In this document: positions 1 to 12,400 of the stretch, piece after piece
Numbering within the stretch: position 1 is the stretch's first letter
How the letters are laid out: each line of letters starts with the position of its first letter
Source: Symbiodinium natans
Taxonomy: Eukaryota; Sar; Dinophyceae; Suessiales; Symbiodiniaceae
Direction of reading: 5' to 3'
DNA length: 64,000 nucleotides
Assembly (NCBI GenBank): GCA_905221605.1
Contig: CAJNDS010002669.1
Span: 131,073-195,072 of the forward strand
The notes under the pieces: model-generated
The model's database searches: none
Seen by the model: only the letters and a program-made list of their open reading frames with translations
What the model was told of the DNA's origin: nothing
Made by a program: the position numbers and the translations under genes

Positions 1-1085
1 CTGGCCACTCGCGAGCCTGGCCGCCCGGTGGTCGTCATCGCGGCCACCAACAGGCCCGAGGCGCGACCCAGACACACACTGGCATTCTCCCGCATGATGC
101 CGCATGATATGCCGCATGATATGCCGCATGATATGCCGCATGATGCCGTGCGTGCTCTGGAAGGTTCTTGATGAGGCCTTGCTGCGCCCGGGACGCTTCG
201 ATCGGGTCGTCCAGGCCACGGGCACAGGGTTCTGCAAAGTTCTTTTGCAGCTCAAGGCGTCTTTCGTGAACGCAGTGTGCCAGTCAGCCAGGTGCCGCTT
301 CCAAATGCAGCTGGACGACTGGAAATACTGAAAGTCCACCTTCGCTTGCGTGCTGTCCGGACCTTTGACACTTTGAGCATCTAGCCCTGCCATCGTTTCA
401 GCAAAGGCGCTGGCCCATTTGCCTTGAGGTTCCTGTGGCCCCGGAGGTCACCTCGCAACAGCTGGGCGAGATCGCCGAGAAGTTTCCAGCTGAGCCACGC
501 TGTGCTCCTCGTGTATGATACTCTTCCTACATATGCACTGCAAACCGATAGAACTGAGGTGTGATGGCTTTCCAGGTGCTGCTTTGGAAGCCATTGTGAA
601 CGAGGCTGCGAAGAGAGCAGCGAGCCAACGAGCTCCGTTCTTTCGTGATAGCTGGGCCACTTGCCCAACAGGCATGTCAGCAGATACGAGATTCAATACC
701 CGATTGTAAGCCTCATCAGACTCATCAGGTGAGGCACCTGAGAATTGAATACCCTGCAGAAAAAAAGCAGCAACGCTGAACAAGGGGTCCGTACATGCAG
801 CTCCACCAACAGCATGTCTCGCCAATGTGCAGGCCGCCATCCGTGCTGCCCGTCGCAATTCATCGACGGTGCTGCCCCAAGACCTCATTCATGACTCCCA
901 CAGATTCCACCCCCCTGTTCCCCCCCCGTCCCCCCATATTCCCCCCCCGTCCCCCCCCCTGTCCCCCCACCCTCCCCCCCTGCCCGCCCCCCCCTCTCCC
1001 CCCGAGCGCCTCCTCGAGGTCAACATGGTCGATTTTGAAGCGGCTGTATCTGAGTTCAACCAATCTCGAGAGAAGACTAGGCTTG
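1..1085 (+). CDS. FtsH-like AAA ATPase, C-terminal part of the AAA module (partial, 5' end outside window)
   Basis: Exons that join in phase: 1-60, 164-214, 292-354, 429-481, 559-604, 833-892 and 1019-~1085. Together they give the second half of an AAA+ module: ATNRPE, then VLDEALLRPGRFDRVVQ (sensor 1 region and arginine-finger SRH), GRLEILKVHLR, GFPGAALEAIVNEAAIRAAR (sensor 2 helix region) and VDFEAAVSEF. Spacing and wording match the FtsH/AFG3/Yme1 branch, which unfolds membrane proteins in plastids or mitochondria. Donors are GC (61, 215, 605), GT (355, 482) and GA (893). The frame of the last exon stays open to a stop at 1562-1564, but that tail has no recognisable domain, and no HExxH of the M41 peptidase is visible before the next gene at 1713. 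Either the protein is an ATPase-only (FtsHi-like) member, or M41 exons are missing or unseen. Family call fairly sure; exact orthologue unknown. Confidence 0.8.
893..1018 (+). repeat. C-tract intron in the AAA ATPase gene
   Basis: A 126-bp GA-AG intron made almost wholly of C-runs broken by short interruptions. Removing it joins the exon ending PQDLIH to VNMVDFEAA in phase 0. Confidence 0.6.
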
Positions 1086-1712
1086 CCATGCATGTGCTTG
1101 TGCTGAAAGTGCGCAGCTGCTCTGAGCGTAGCAAGCATGTGCTTGCGGGGTTACTCGCGCACGTGCTAAGAACCAGTTGCGGCAGCCGGGTAGAGTGGTT
1201 TCTACGCATCTTGCTCACATGTCTGTTGACGTGGCAGGATTCCGGACTTCCCCTGGAAGATGTAGAGCTTCGGCTGAGGTGCTTTGTTTTCTCCAAATGC
1301 GCGTGCAAAAGCAATGCGTGCACTGCTTTGGTCGCAGCTGCATCATTCATGTGTGCAGGATTGGTTACTCGAATAGTAACTCCAGACAATGCCAGATTCC
1401 TTCAAAGTGTTTCCTGCAGCTTGTGCTTTGAAAAAGCAAGAACAGGATGGTTTAGTTCATGTCGTCATGGTGATTGTATTGGCTATCCACAAAACCAATG
1501 TCGTCCAGATAGATTCGCCACACCTGCACTCGTGCAAGTATTCCAGAGAAGTGAAGTAACGTGAAATCCTGTAAATGATTGCCGCTCGCATCTGCTGTAC
1601 ATTGCTGTAGTTATTTTCTCTTCGCGCTTTCCTTCGCTGCAAAGCCCTCGGAGACAAGGACCCTATTGCCAGTGGCAGCATAAGGCTTCAGCTGTATCCT
1701 TGAGCCTAGCCC
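1086..1712. other. Probable 3' end/UTR of the AAA gene and short intergenic spacer
   Basis: The frame of the last AAA exon is open to 1564, but its composition (Cys- and Leu-rich, no motif) does not look conserved. Bases 1565-1712 hold no gene. The topoisomerase start follows within 150 bp, so same-strand genes are tightly packed here. Confidence 0.4.
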
Positions 1713-2063
1713 ATGTGCAGGATGCCTCCGAAGTTCCAGCGCCAAAAGACAATCGAAGAGCAGTACCAGAAGCTTTCCCAGCTGGAGCACATCCTCCTCA
1801 GGCCTGAGGGTGCATCGTAGCAGGCAGAGGCTAGCACGCCATGGTTGCAGTACGTTTAAGTAAGTCTTGCGGCTCATCTTATCGCCTTTACGAAGTGTTC
1901 GGAGGGAAGGGGAGCCCGTTGCACGCGAAGCTGCAGATTGACTTGCATCGCTTGCATTCGACGGCGGTTCGCACTCCGGCCTCCCCGAGGCGTTCTTTGT
2001 TTGCATTGCGTGAGGCCAGACTCCTATGTTGGCTCTGTAGAGAGCCAAAAGGAGTGGTTGTGG
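1713..2063 (+). other. TOP2: TOP2 exons 1-2 (N-terminal strap)
   Basis: Exon 1 is 1713-1801 and exon 2 is 2015-2063. The GC donor at 1802 joins CTC AG to G CCA GAC, restoring LLRPDSYVGSVE. Exon 2 ends EWLW before a GA donor at 2064; joining to 15469 gives EWLWVYNDKDG, matching the usual LWVYDED-type segment of Top2. The acceptor-like gtgcag at 1715-1720, just before the second ATG, could be a trans-splice site (inference). Confidence 0.85.
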
Positions 2064-2268
2064 GACGGAGCCTTGGATCTCTTAATAAGTAAAATCTTGT
2101 GTGCAGTTCTCCCCTGCTTGCATTGAATGCCCCGTGATGGATGGGAGAGCGAGAGAGAGAGAGAGAGCGAGAGAGAGAGAAAAGATAAGAGAGAGGGAGA
2201 GAGAGAGAGAGAGAGCGGGAGGGAAACAGACAGAGAGAGAGAGGGAGAGAGAGAGAGAGAGTGCAAGA

Positions 2269-2325
<57 letters not shown>

Positions 2326-4609
2326 TGAGAGGGGCAGGGAAGATGACAGCGTGTGCACTGCGGCATGCATTTGCATTCCCGAGGCTCTGCAGGCTCAAGG
2401 GTCTCCTTTAAAAGGAGTTGTGTATGGCATCCGAGAAGGGTTGAGAGACCCCCGAAAGCCTTGAGAAGCCAAAGACATAGCAAGGCAGCCGGGTCTCTCA
2501 ACCCTACTTTGGATGGGAAAGCCATGTCAAAGACGGTGGGCACATCCGAAGACTCGACAACCTTCAGCTGTGCCTCGTGGATCCGGGCCAGAGTATCCCC
2601 CTCATCTGCAGGTTCGCTGCCTTCACAGCATGGGGAAGGGGGGGGGAGCCCGAACACAGCCAGGTCACAGACTCCCGGGTCGGCACCTCCCATGATTTGT
2701 ATTGTGTTGTCTTGTAGTGTCTTGTATCGTCATGTATTGTCTTGTATTGTTTCGTATTGTACTGTAGTGTATTATCTTGTATAAAGTTTTACATACACAC
2801 ACATACATATGTATGTATGTGCATACTTACACACAGAAATGTGCTCAGTAAATGCAATCTGTAGATACATAAGCATTTTCTTTCGTGCCCTCCCCTCCAA
2901 AATGACGATCTACATATTGTGGTTTTAATGGAGGGAGAGGAGGGATACGTTCAAGGAGGAGGGTTGGGAAATGCATGCTTGTGCATCATTGCTATGACAT
3001 GCCTAGGAAGGTTTGCGAAACCATGCTCGTGAACGTAACTTTGCCGGAGGCCCGACTGTCGATTGATTGGGATTCTCAGTCGGCCGGGCCCCGGAACTGC
3101 ACGCCGAAAATCATATCCCGTCACTTTGATTGCCGATCTCACATGACGCCAAATTTCAACGGGAAGCTGCAAGAAGACCAAGCTGTCCCAGGCTGTATAA
3201 ACAAAGGTTACCTTCGAAATCTACTCTCTCTTTTTTTGAGAGGCAAAAAGCAAAAGTGTTTGAATGCGTTTCGCTCTTCCAACAGAAAGCCTTCTTGTTT
3301 ATTTGGAAAGAAACAGGAGATGGTTTATGAATCGTCCTACAGTCCTGCTCTCGTAGAACCCCCCCTTTCCCCCCCCCCCTTCCCCCCCCCCCCCACCTTC
3401 CCCCCCCCCCCCCCCTTTTTCCCCCCCCCCCCTTCCCCCCCCCTTCCCCCCCCCCCCCCCTTCCCCCCCCTTCCCCCCCCTTCCCCCCCCCCCCCTTCCC
3501 CCCCCTTTCCCCCCCCCCTTCCCCGCCCTTCCCCCCCCCTTCCCCGCCCCCGCGCCAACAGACATTCTTTCCAAACCCATCATGCGAGCACTGTGTGGCT
3601 GATCGGGAGGGGTTGGGGCCAGTAGCTTGATCCTACATTTGTTTTTTGACAGGCACGATGAGTTTTATTTTTATTTTTATTTTTAGATGCTCCACCCCCC
3701 TGCTGTAGAGGGGCGCGGCTTCCGGCTTAGCGCGTTTAGGGGCTTGCTTCAACATTCTGTTACATCACCAGGACCACAAGTTTAGAAGAAGTCACGGAGG
3801 ACGCGGGGGTTACAGCAGAATGTTTTTTTCACTGGCCTGGCAGGGGCGTAACGAATGCCACTGGCAGGAAAATTGCGTTTCTATAGTTGTTCCGGGCAGC
3901 GCTTCCGTTCACAGAAATTGTAAGCTTGAGTGAAGTTTGCATGAACCCCATGGACTGCAGGGTTAATTCTCATTTACCGGTCTGTGTAGGTTGTTCTTAT
4001 ATTCGAAGTAAGCCTCGCATGTCCGTTTGAAGTATTGTACCCTCAAATCTTCTAGGGTTTTCGACGTGCAAGACACGAAATTCCCCAAAGGGGCTCATTC
4101 GTTTTAAAATCTTCTTGCCTCGAGCCCCCTTAGTCCCCAACAGTTGTCCCAGCAGTTGCTCCGTGTCATTTCGGCCATTTTTTTGGGCTGTAGCTGCCCT
4201 TGGCGTGTGTGAGTTTCATACAAGTGGTGGTGCCAGACGCTAAACCCGAAACCCGAAACCCTAAACCCGAAACCCTAAAAACAGTCATTGCCCTTGGTTC
4301 CCTGAGCCCTAAACCCGTAGCCTCCGAGTTGATGAAATCGGGCCCACGTCTCTCTACGATTTTTTTGGGGAATCTTGGTGTACGGGTTCGCTGGGCCTAC
4401 CTCAACTAGCCCAACCCCGTGTGAAAGAATACAATTTATGGAGCTAAGGCTTGTCCCATGACGTTTTTTGGAGAGTTTCTTTTTTGTCAGGTTCGGCTTT
4501 TGGTTGCTTCGGCCCAAGTTAACGTTTATTTCACCTGGACTGAATTCAATGGAGCGTTTTACTTGAGGGGGGGGGGAACCATCAAGTTTTGGCCATGTAT
4601 ACACATGCC

Positions 4610-4640
<31 letters not shown>

Positions 4641-7600
4641 TGCATTTTATGACAAAGTATGCGTTTGAGCAGGTCAACGGAACGTTCCATGTCAGCAATC
4701 GTAGCGAGAGCGTGGCCTCTTTGTCAGGCACACCAGATGATGTGGTCAAGTCTCCATCATCTCCATCTGGCATGCTTACTAGCACCAGTTCGTCTTCACG
4801 GTTCCGTAGCTCGGGCCGTGCATCGCACACCACCACCACCGCATCCTTGTTGAACGGCAAGGACAGTCTCAGACAGTGACCTGATGCGTTGATCAGGTCA
4901 TCCGCTGCCTGTGAGCAGTTCCCCAACATGACCGCGTTCTTGCGTTGCATCTGTTCTAGGATGCTTCGGAGATGGAGGACGACTCGGACCTGGAAGAGCT
5001 AGACCTCATGGATCACACAGGTAGTCGGTTTGTCATGAAGGAGTCTAACAGATTTCGGAAGGCCAGAGCTGGAGCACTGCAGTGTTTGGGGGGGGGGGCC
5101 GCATGCAGCTTGAATTGTGTAGGCTAGCAGTCGTCAGCCAAATTCAGCTTTCTGCCAGGTTTGGACTGGCATTGTAACTGCCATGCTGATGTACATCGGC
5201 ACATGGTTCCTTTTTCAGCTCACCTTCATCGACCTTCATAAGCCGGAGCCGCTCAAGGACAGCCAGCCATCGGACACCAACATGTTGCATAACTTGCGCC
5301 AGCTCCACTGATCAAACGTGGACATTGTAGCCTTGCAGCTGGCACATCACGTTCCCTCGCACAGGTTGCAGAGTATTTAGGCATCAACGACACTGGCTGG
5401 CAGGCTCGCACCATTCACGGAAGCACCTCATGCAGATTTAAGGAATATGGGTTGGGATGGTGCACATGCGACGCAGGTCTGGTCAAATTTTGTTGACGCA
5501 CTGTTCTATGTGGACTGTTTCATCTACTTCTTCTGCAGCTTCCAAGACGATCGTGGGCGTGAGGCGCAGCCACAAAAGCGATTCACTGCTTCAGTGTTTG
5601 TAGCTCGAGCAGCTCACGCAGGTAGATTGCCTTCCACGGATCATGTACCGCTATGCCACGGGGAGCTTCGTCGTGAATGTTCTGGCCAGTCTTCCTGACC
5701 AGGCAACCAGGCATCTTTTTGACTTGGCTGCCCCGTAGCCCCACTGGAGGGGGAACAATTGTGCAGCCAAGACGAAAGTTTCAGGATCTCGTGCTTCGCA
5801 GGCCCAGTCAAAGAATAGTTAGGACTTTCCAGTGCTCTACCCTCCGCTGCCGAATCAGAGGCAGCTGGAGAGATGATGAAGGTAATCAGCGGTTCCGAAG
5901 GCACCGGCAAAGCCCTTGGAACATCCGCATGCTTGCGATCATGACTGGCAATGAGGTTGGGGCTCGGGTGTTGTGAGTGTGCGGTCCATTCCGCATGGAC
6001 AGGCTCCACTGATACCAGTGCCCATCAAGCAGCAAGGACGCCTCCAAATAGCTTGGCAATGCCTTCGACATGTGTTTCGCGTGCGAAAAATTGCGAAAAC
6101 ACCTGCCAAGCCTGCCGCAGCTGTGTCAGGACCATGCGATTGCAGAGGGCTTCGCGCTTGTTCCGGTTGGCTCGCATCGGACGACTGGCAAAACTGACCG
6201 CCATGAAGTCGTCCCTCGGCTTAATTCCCACTTCGCGGAGACCATGTCGGACCCAAGGGCTTTAAGGGCGTGTCACCTTAAGTGCAAGTCTGTGCAAGTC
6301 TCTTGGTGCATCCCTCTTGTGTGGTTCTCGGTGCAGCTTCTAAGGAGCCCTCTTTGGAAGTGGTTGCAGACGCTGCGGGGCGTCCGCATCATCAACGTCT
6401 TGGTTGGTCTGTTCTTCTCCGTGCATCTCCTGGCCTGTGGCTGGTACATGTGTGCATCGCTGCATGCAGACGTCCAGGCGCGCTTCGCTGGCTTAGCTGT
6501 GGAGGGTGGCAGCCGAGTAGCGGTCCCACGCTTCCACCCGCACCCTCTTGACGGTTTTGTGCATCAAAGCCGATCCTAGTCTGTCTTTTGAGACTTGAAT
6601 TTCGAGAGTGTCGGTCCAGTTTACAGCGCTGTGTTGTGCAGTCCACCTGGCTGGCGCGGAGATATGTGGACCCGGATGGCACAAAGAACCTCTTGGACGA
6701 GAGCGATCCCGGTCTTCAGTGGCTGCATGCTATGTCAGCTGGCTTTCTTGAGAATCTGACCTTAAACCCTAGACCTAGACTCCAAGTAATCTCATTCACC
6801 CAGACTCCAGGTATAATCTCATTAATCCCTGCTTGAAGATGGTGTGAAGCAAGTCGCAGCCCAGCCAAGGTACTTCATTCTCACCGTGTTCACCACCGTA
6901 GGCGACGCCTAGCGTCAAAGCCTCCCCACAGTTGGACTTCATGGTGCGTCACATGCGTCAGGCTTTGGTGATATCGCTGCGGTCACTCCAGGCGCTTTGG
7001 ACCACACAGACCCCAAGCAGACCCAAGCCATGCATGGAATTCATAGGGCATCGTTCTGCTTTTAATCCTTGTCGGGATCCGGCTTCTCGGGGCCAGGTGA
7101 AATTCTTTATGTGGTCCTCACTTTCCTCATCGGGGCCGTGGTGCACAGTATCATCATTGGAGAGGCAAGGTATACCAATCTGCAAAATGGGAACCTGCAG
7201 TTTTTGCACGTGTAGCCTGTGCACTCCGGAGTTGAGAGGTGATTGCTGCGGTCACCAGAGTCGACGAGCGTGGGCAATTCGTCAACGAGCAGCGGGGCCT
7301 CATGGAGAGGTTTGCAGCCCACACAGAGCTTGGTGAAGAGACGGTCATGGACCTCCAGAACTGGGTGAACACAGAGGCGCCGAGCATTGTAGGCCGTAGG
7401 CCTTGGGATCCTTTGGGCTTTGAAGGTTCTTTGGTCCGATGTATGTCATGGTCTCCGAAGGTTCCTGTGCCATGCTGGCACCACAGGCATAGCTGCCTCT
7501 ATGTGAGGCCGTGCGCTGGATGAACCAGAAGTATGACAAGGAGGCGGTGCGAGGCTTGCTGACTGGAAGGCGGCCTTCGGTACTAGGGTCTAAGCGGGAC

Positions 7601-8622
7601 CCGTGAGTTGCGGTGTCCAGCATGTTCTTTTGCTCTCGGCCCCAGGCACATGGCTCGACATCTCATGTGCATGCTGCCCTCCAAGCTCTTCAAGGGGCAG
7701 TTTGCCACGAACAGCTTCTTCACGGCGCTGCCGCCGAGGTGCGCAACAGCCCTAAAAGCCCGAAGCCCCTAAAAAGCCCATGAACCCAACAGAAACAACA
7801 ACTAAATCCCTGAATCCAAACCCCATGTGTACCCTGAATGACAAAGCAGTCCCACAGTGCACCCCCTTAAACCTTAAATCCCATAGAAAAAGCCCAAAAG
7901 TCCTTTCACCTTACAGCCTCAACCCCAAACCCTTCCCTTAAACCCTCAACCCCAAATCCCAAAAAAGCCCAGAAGATCCCTGAACCCTCCACTGTGAATC
8001 CCAAAAAGCCGAAAAGATCCCGAAACCCTCCACTGTGAGCCCAAAAGGTCTTACCCTTAAACCCTAAACCCCAAATCCCAAAAAACCTCAAAAGGTCTCT
8101 ACCCTCAAGCCCCAAACCCTAATCCCTCCACTGTAAGCCCAAAATGTCTTGCCCTGAAACCCTAAACCCCAGATGCCAAAAAAAACCAAAAGATCTGTAG
8201 GCTGAAACCTCAAACCCCATATTTCCACTGGAAGCCCAAAAGGTTCCCAAAAAAGCCCAAAAGATCTGTACCTGCAAACCCTAAACCCTCCACTGTGAGC
8301 CCAAAAGATCTTGCCCCTAAACCAACCAAAAAAACAGAGGAAAACAGTAGACAGCGTGGTCAAGCGTGCACAAAGCCCAGCACGACCCCCATGTGTGCAC
8401 AAAGCACAGCACGTAATTACCCCCCCACCCCCCCCCCCCAACCCCTCAGCATGGTCATGTGTGCACAAAGCACAGCACGTAATTACCCCCCCCCCACCCA
8501 CCCCCCCCACCCCCCCCAACCCGTCAAACGCAGAAAAAACCAGAGAAAACGATAGAAAAAGTCAAAAAACAGCAGAAAACACCATGATCAGTTAAGAGCG
8601 TGTCTACCTACTACTACTACTA

Positions 8623-8709
<87 letters not shown>

Positions 8710-9409
8710 TTCTACTGCTACTGCTACTGCTACTGCTACTGCCACTGCCACTGCCACTGCTGCTGCTGCTGCTACTGCTACTGCTACTGCTGCTGCTGCT
8801 GCTGGCACTACTACTGCTGCTACTACGCTGTGTTTTTCTTCACTTTGCGCTGTTATTTTCCGAGTTTTAAGCTGGTTTCACATCCCTGTGGGTGGGGGGG
8901 GGGGGTTGCGGTTTTCTTTTTTGACGTGGTTTCATTGTGTGGTCTATCACCAAAACAGTGCTATTGCTCGACTGTTGAGCTTGTTTTTGGAAGCTTCGTT
9001 TTTCGACGCCTCCTTTTTGGTGACTGGTTTTTCTCTGTTTTGTCATTGTTGGCGGTGGGGCCATCGTGGTGGTTTTTCGTTTCGTATCGGTATTTACACT
9101 GTTGTCGTGTCTTCCTAAGACTGCCTTGCGTTTCCTCTGAGGGCCTTGGATTGCTCGTGGGGGCCTTGGATTCACCGTGAGGGCCTTTGCTCCAATAATT
9201 TATGTTGAAAATCGGCTCTGGCTTGGCTTGGCTTAGCTTGGCTTGGCTTGGCTTGGGGGGGGGGGGCTTGGGGTTGGTGGGGGGGGGGGGGGGGGGTTGG
9301 GGATTTAGGGTTTGGGTTTCTTTTGGGACTTCATGCCTGTTAGGACTACTAGGACCTAGGACTACTACAACTACTCCTCCTACTACTACTACTACTACTG
9401 CTACTACTG

Positions 9410-9446
<37 letters not shown>

Positions 9447-12400
9447 GTACTGCTACTACTACTACTACTGCTACTACTACTACTGCTACTACTACTTGCT
9501 GCTGCTGCTCCTGCTGTTGCTGCTGTCCTGCTGCTACTGGTCCTGCTGCTGCTACTGCAACTGTTATCGCTACTTTTCTTGTTGCGCTTGATTGTATTCT
9601 GCTTCTCGTTGCTGGGTTTACATGGACAGGACTAAAGAATCAACAAACCCAGACCAATGTTGCGGAGTCGCGGAGTCGCGAACATGTGGACTTCACCTAG
9701 CCTGCGTAGCGGAGAAATTCATGTTGTACCTGCTTTAGTGTGTGGCCCTCCCCCCCCCCCCCAAAACAGTCGAAGCTGTTTTTGACCCTGGGGGTTTATA
9801 TGATTTTAATCGGGAGGAGTTTATATTTTCACAGAGATCCATATGGATTTAAAAGGGATGACCTTATATGAATTTCAAAAGGAATCCATGTGAATTTAAA
9901 AGGGAAGAGCTTCTATGAATTTCAAAGGGATCCATATGATTTTTCAAGGATGAGTTTATATGAATTTAACAGGGATCCATATTAATTTAAAAGTGATGAG
10001 CTTAGATGAATTTGAAAGGGATGCAGATGAATTAAAAGGGGCGAGCTTATATGAATTTAAAGGGGAGCCGTGTGAATTTGAAAGGCATGAGTTTGTGTGG
10101 GTTTGAAAGGATTGGAACCAAATGATTTTCCCATTCGGAGCCGAGGGGCGCTCCTGGACCACCCCTTCGTCGGCTTCGCGCGATGTGTTAAGAACTGTTA
10201 TGATCCTTCGTATATTGCTGCTCTTCTGGTGCCATGACTTTGTTAATTTTATGTGATGTTCGGCCAAGTTATGCTGGTTATTTGACTATTGCAAGATTGC
10301 ACCGTGACCCTTCGAGACCGAACCAGGTCCCTAAATGATGGTCCCGTTTTGGTTGCCCTTTTCAGGGTTTGGTGTTTAGGGTTTAGGGTTAGGGTTTAGG
10401 TTCTATATCATGTATATCATGAAACACCCCAAAAAAGGACCCTAATGCAGAGAACTGCTGGGCGTTGGAGGATGGATGAGCTGCCCCCGCGCCTCCCCAT
10501 GCTGCTGGCATTGAACTCTCACCGGTGCCGCAGCTGCTTAGGGTTTAGGGTTTAGGGTTTAGGGTTGAAGGTTTATGGATTAGGGTTTAGGGAGCTACTA
10601 CGAAGTTTGGTATGTCATTTCCGCGGACTTGGCAGGTATCCAAGGCCCATGTGTGCTTGATTGTGCCTGTATCGGGGTTAGGAACCATGTGCTCTTGAGG
10701 CAGAACTTCCAGAAGCAAGAGGTTATTTACCAGCGTTCAGACTTTTCAAACCACTTCTTCCTTGCAGCTCGGCAGAAAGGGAGTGCGGGAAATGGCTCCA
10801 GCGCGTCTGTTGGTCCAAACAAATAGCAACTGCTCTGGCCAATGTGAGCGGGGAAGGTCACAAGTGGCGTCTTTGCCCACATTGGAGCCAGGATCTTGGA
10901 TATGGGAGTCCTTCAACCCTCAACCCTCAACCCTCAACCCTAAACCCTGCTGCCCCACCCGCGATGTTCGAGCCATGTTGGCAACCATGCCGAGGTTCCA
11001 TCCGCAGAAGGGGGACGTGAACAGAGCAACATGACCAGCACTGTTGGCCAGTGGCTAGTGGTAGCCAGCCTGCTCCTCAAACTTCACCTTCCTCGCGAAG
11101 CAATGTTCTATCGTGTTCGCCGTGTGCTTGCTCTCTTCGTGGACAGGTGCTGCGGGAAATGTCACCATGTACCCTTACCAGCTCTTCTCGCAGGTGAGCC
11201 GCCAGTCCGACTTAAAGCTTTTTTGCACCCTTCAACTTCTCTGCCGGCAGGGCTCCTACTTTGGGGAATACGGTGTCATTCAAAACCAGCCGCGAGACAC
11301 CACTGCGCGCTGCGAGGCCTACATGTTGATTGCTCTTAAGTTGCCTTCGGATAGTTGGAGAAGTTCAGTGAAATGCAGCGAAGTGCAATGATCAGCGTTT
11401 GAGTTGCCAGGCCCGAGGCAGTTGCATCGTCGTTCCGAAGTCGGAGGTTGAAAGGCCCCACACAGCTATCCGCAAAATGCATGAGTCAGCAAGGAGTGTC
11501 GCAACTGGATACTCTCCAGTCAGCAATGAGTGTCCAATGAGTAAGTTTCTGCCCTGAGGGCAATGTGTGACTTCCCAGAGTTCTCCTCTTTCTGGATGTC
11601 CACTGCCGGCACGCGAGAGCGGCAGAGGCTCGCGTGTCGCAGCAGGCCCCGGGACACGGCTGTAAGCATTTGATAAAAACCCTACTTTCTCGTATGTCTT
11701 CGCATATTAAGACTTATGAAGAGAGCTCTCAGGAGTTCTCTGAGATGCTCTGAGGCTGACGGTGGGCCGAAGCTACAAGCACTTGGCCGCCTTCGTCATT
11801 CAAAGCGCCTTTCGAAGCTTCCGACGGCCCCAAGTCAAGCCGATGCTGCGCGCCGTGTCATCGGAAGACGAGCCCAGACCGCCATCAGTGCCTGAGCTTT
11901 CAGGCGGGCGCGATCAAAGCTTACCTCGATCGTCGCCACACAGGAGCAAGAAAGACTGAAACTATACTATACTATACTGTACTGTACTATACTGTACAAT
12001 ACCCTATACTATACTATACTATTCTATACTATGCTATACTATACTATACTATACTGTAAGATAACAGAATATAAGATAAGGCGCAGCTGGGAAGTTGAGG
12101 AAACTGAAGGGTCAGGGAAATCAGATTTGGAAGCCGTGCCGTGGTCACGAAAAAAGGTCCACGAAAGGAACCGGCCCTGGAAGGGCTTCCGTTCTTGGGA
12201 CGAATGGAGAATATATCAAAAAAATTTTGTGAGGGTTGAGTGTTGATTGTTAGACACGAACTCCGATTCCTCAGTGGCTTTGTGCTCCTCGTCCAATGTT
12301 GCAGTTCGTTTCGGTCTGTGCTGCTACGGTTCCGTGGATCTAGAAAACACAACGTCCCTCACATCGGGGAACTTGTCGCACCCTGTCATGAATGAGAGAG

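Larger units (their letters stand above)
2064..4672. other. Start of TOP2 intron 2: repeats, no recognised gene
   Basis: Holds an AG-rich microsatellite (about 2152-2335), a CTTGTATTGT-like repeat (about 2697-2780), a 190-bp C-tract (about 3361-3555), a short telomere-like CCCGAAACCCTAAA run (about 4243-4280) and an AT repeat (about 4612-4640). No coding exon was recognised before 4673. Confidence 0.6.

Noticed and set aside
2391-2399. Other near-matches to the spliced-leader end (GGCTCAAG at about 2392, 40278 and 59547)
   Set aside because: Eight-base matches without the preceding T, not near gene starts; expected by chance in 64 kb.
2024-2693. Ser/Leu-rich minus-strand open frames
   Set aside because: Read-through of the AG microsatellite in TOP2 intron 2.
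3667-3690. ATTTTT repeat possibly marking a poly-A tail of a retroelement
   Set aside because: No retroelement coding sequence or target duplication nearby.
8600-9118. 172-codon Thr-rich open frame
   Set aside because: CTA/CTG repeat in a channel intron followed by featureless sequence.
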